DNA of 8,418 nt from Bacillota bacterium (GTDB lineage Bacteria > Bacillota > Dethiobacteria > DTU022), in NCBI GenBank assembly GCA_012510305.1, contig JAAZIE010000273.1, positions 1 to 8,418 of the forward strand, read 5' to 3'. Positions 6,644-8,418 of this stretch are shown in pieces (positions within the stretch are counted from its first letter, which is position 1; every line of letters begins with the position of its first letter). The position numbers and the translations under genes were made by a program. The notes under the pieces were generated by a model. That model was not told the origin of the DNA. It saw only the letters and a list, made by a program, of their open reading frames with translations, and searched no databases.

Positions 6644-6658
6644 GAGGTACCCACATTG
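6644..6658 (+). promoter_or_regulatory. uvrA: Ribosome binding site that fixes a TTG start for uvrA
   Basis: GAGGT (6644-6648) lies a few bases after the uvrB stop and 8 bases (from GAGG) before TTG at 6656. No ATG or GTG lies in frame near the conserved N-terminal motif GAREHNLKNI, which begins at residue 10, where UvrA proteins usually have it. The ATG at 6682 is out of frame. The TTG is therefore the start. Confidence 0.75.
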
Positions 6659-8418
6659 ACCAGGGAAGAGATTTTAATTCATGGTGCCAGGGAGCACAAT
6701 CTGAAAAATATCGACCTGGCCCTGCCGCGCAACCGGTTCATTGTTTTTACCGGGCTGAGCGGGTCGGGCAAGTCGTCGCTGGCTTTTGACACCATCTACG
6801 CGGAAGGGCAGAGGCGCTATGTCGAATCGCTCTCCGCTTATGCGCGCCAGTTTTTAGGCCAGATGGAGAAGCCCGACCTCGATCAGATCGAGGGGCTCTC
6901 GCCGGCGATCAGCATCGACCAGAAGACCGCATCGCGCAATCCCCGCTCCACCGTGGGCACGGTGACCGAGATCTATGACTACCTGCGCCTGCTCTTCGCC
7001 CGCATCGGGCGCCCCTACTGTCCCCGCTGCCGCCGTCCCATCGACCGGCAGACGGTGCAGCAGATGGTCGATCAGATCATCACCCTTCCCGAGGGGGTCC
7101 GCCTGCAGGTGCTCGCCCCCCTGGTGCGCGGCCGCAAGGGAGAGTATACCCGCTTGTTTGAAGAGATGCGCCGCAGCGGCTACGTCCGCGTTCGCGTGGA
7201 CGGCGAGGTGCGCGAACTTGAAGAAGAGATTGCCCTGGACAAGCAGAAAAAGCATACCATCGAGGTGGTCATCGATCGCCTGGTGGTTCGCGAAGGGATC
7301 CAGGCCCGCCTGGCCGATTCCCTGGAGACAGCGCTGAAGCTCAGTGAAGGGTTGGCCCTGGTCCAGGAGGTGGGCGGGGGGGAGCATCTTTTCAGCGAGC
7401 GTTTTGCCTGTCCCGAATGCGGTTTCAGCTTTGAGGAGATCACCCCCCGCGCCTTTTCTTTTAACAGCCCTTACGGGGCCTGCCCGGAGTGCAGCGGCCT
7501 GGGGGTAAAAGCAGAATTTTCGGCGGAATTGGTTGCGCCCTACCCTGAACTCTCGATCAACGAGGGCGCTATTCACCCGCTTTCGGGGCACCGCGGTTAT
7601 TACCGCCAGTTTCTGGAGGCGGCGGCGGAGCACTGGCAGATTGACCTGGAATGCCCCTTTGCCGACCTGGCCGCAGAAGATAAAGAGCGGCTTCTGTACG
7701 GTTCCAGCGAGAAGATCGCTTTCCGCTATCGGAACCGCTTTGGCCGGGTGCGCAGCTACCGCCGCCCCTTTCCCGGAGTGCTCAAGCTGCTGCAGCGGCG
7801 TTTCGACTCCACTGAGTCGGAGGAAACGCGCCGGGAACTGTCCCTGTACATGGAGACAAAACCATGCCCCTCCTGCCGCGGACTGCGGCTGAAAGAATCG
7901 AGCCTCTCCGTTCTCCTAAACGGCTTGAACATTGCCCAGGTCGCCGCTTTTACGGTAGCGGAAGCCGGGGACTATTTTACCGGGATCGAGCTGACCTCGC
8001 GGGAGATGCAGATCGGCCGGCAGGTGCTCAAGGAGATAGGCGAAAGGCTTGATTTTTTAAACAACGTGGGGCTGCAGTACCTCAGCCTGGACCGCCCTTC
8101 GGCGACCTTGTCCGGCGGGGAAGCGCAGCGCATCCGGCTGGCCACCCAGATCGGATCGGGGCTGACCGGGGTGATCTATATTCTCGATGAGCCCAGCATC
8201 GGGCTGCACCTGCGGGACAATGCCCGCCTTCTTGAAACCTTGAAGAGGCTGCGCGATCTGGGGAATACTGTCATCGTGGTGGAACATGACGAGGGGACCA
8301 TTCGCGCCGCCGATCATATTGTCGATATTGGGCCGGGGGCGGGGGTCCACGGCGGCGAGATCGTCGCCCAGGGCACTGTCGCTGCGGTCTCTGCCGCGCC
8401 GCGCTCAATTACGGGGGA
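6656..8418 (+). CDS. uvrA: Excinuclease ABC subunit A (UvrA), 3' end outside the window
   Basis: UvrA is the ABC-type ATPase dimer that first detects DNA damage and loads UvrB. The frame starts at TTG 6656 and is open to the window end, giving 587 codons of a protein that is usually about 940-960 residues. Visible parts are the first Walker A GLSGSGKSS (33-41), the CPRC pair (C122, C125), the UvrB-binding and insertion regions (about 130-250), a zinc finger (CPEC at 252-255, CPEC at 276-279), a further CPSC pair (404-407), the ABC signature LSGGEAQRIRLA (486-497), Walker B IYILDEPSIGLH (507-518) and the switch histidine H544 in VEHDE. The last residues read PRSITG, just before the second ATPase half. 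It lies 16 bases after uvrB, so an uvrBA operon is likely. All key residues are present. Confidence 0.98.
   Translation, partial: MTREEILIHGAREHNLKNIDLALPRNRFIVFTGLSGSGKSSLAFDTIYAEGQRRYVESLSAYARQFLGQMEKPDLDQIEGLSPAISIDQKTASRNPRSTVGTVTEIYDYLRLLFARIGRPYCPRCRRPIDRQTVQQMVDQIITLPEGVRLQVLAPLVRGRKGEYTRLFEEMRRSGYVRVRVDGEVRELEEEIALDKQKKHTIEVVIDRLVVREGIQARLADSLETALKLSEGLALVQEVGGGEHLFSERFACPECGFSFEEITPRAFSFNSPYGACPECSGLGVKAEFSAELVAPYPELSINEGAIHPLSGHRGYYRQFLEAAAEHWQIDLECPFADLAAEDKERLLYGSSEKIAFRYRNRFGRVRSYRRPFPGVLKLLQRRFDSTESEETRRELSLYMETKPCPSCRGLRLKESSLSVLLNGLNIAQVAAFTVAEAGDYFTGIELTSREMQIGRQVLKEIGERLDFLNNVGLQYLSLDRPSATLSGGEAQRIRLATQIGSGLTGVIYILDEPSIGLHLRDNARLLETLKRLRDLGNTVIVVEHDEGTIRAADHIVDIGPGAGVHGGEIVAQGTVAAVSAAPRSITG

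Overview
The window looks like a chromosomal core segment of a GC-rich, low-drama Firmicute, most likely a clostridial or Peptococcaceae/Moorella-type organism. The reasons are the gene order, the purine-rich Shine-Dalgarno sequences (GGAGG, GGGGGAG, AGGTGA), the frequent use of TTG and GTG starts, and the absence of outer-membrane genes. All genes are on the + strand. Base composition and codon use look even along the window, and I see no insertion sequence, phage gene, tRNA, rRNA or CRISPR array.

Layout: (1) 1-777 is the 3' part of a secreted coiled-coil plus M23 (LytM) peptidoglycan peptidase of the EnvC type, which usually follows ftsE-ftsX. (2) 777-1002 holds a very strong hairpin terminator, a possible second terminator and candidate promoters. 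(3) 1003-2487 is a membrane-anchored S41 carboxy-terminal processing protease with PDZ and peptidoglycan-binding domains (CtpB-like). (4) 2484-3866 overlaps it by 4 bases and encodes a polytopic membrane protein with a C-terminal PDZ domain, resembling the Bacillus cell-division protein MinJ. (5) About 3911-4477 is a GDT1/TMEM165 (UPF0016) family cation exporter, probably for manganese, whose 5' end is anomalous. (6) 4478-4626 is a short regulatory gap with an extended -10 promoter overlapped by a palindrome. (7) 4627-6639 is uvrB. (8) 6656-8418 is the first 587 codons of uvrA, which runs off the window.

From memory, the order M23 peptidase - ctpB - minJ-like - uvrB - uvrA follows the conserved Firmicutes ftsEX-ctpB-minJ-uvrBA neighbourhood. 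The first block concerns cell-wall hydrolysis, envelope proteolysis and division-site organisation. The second is the damage-recognition half of nucleotide excision repair. The cation exporter sits between them. No new multi-gene system is evident. The points most worth checking are the broken or non-canonical start of the exporter gene, the terminator hairpin that resembles a dispersed palindromic element, and the palindrome over the uvrB promoter.
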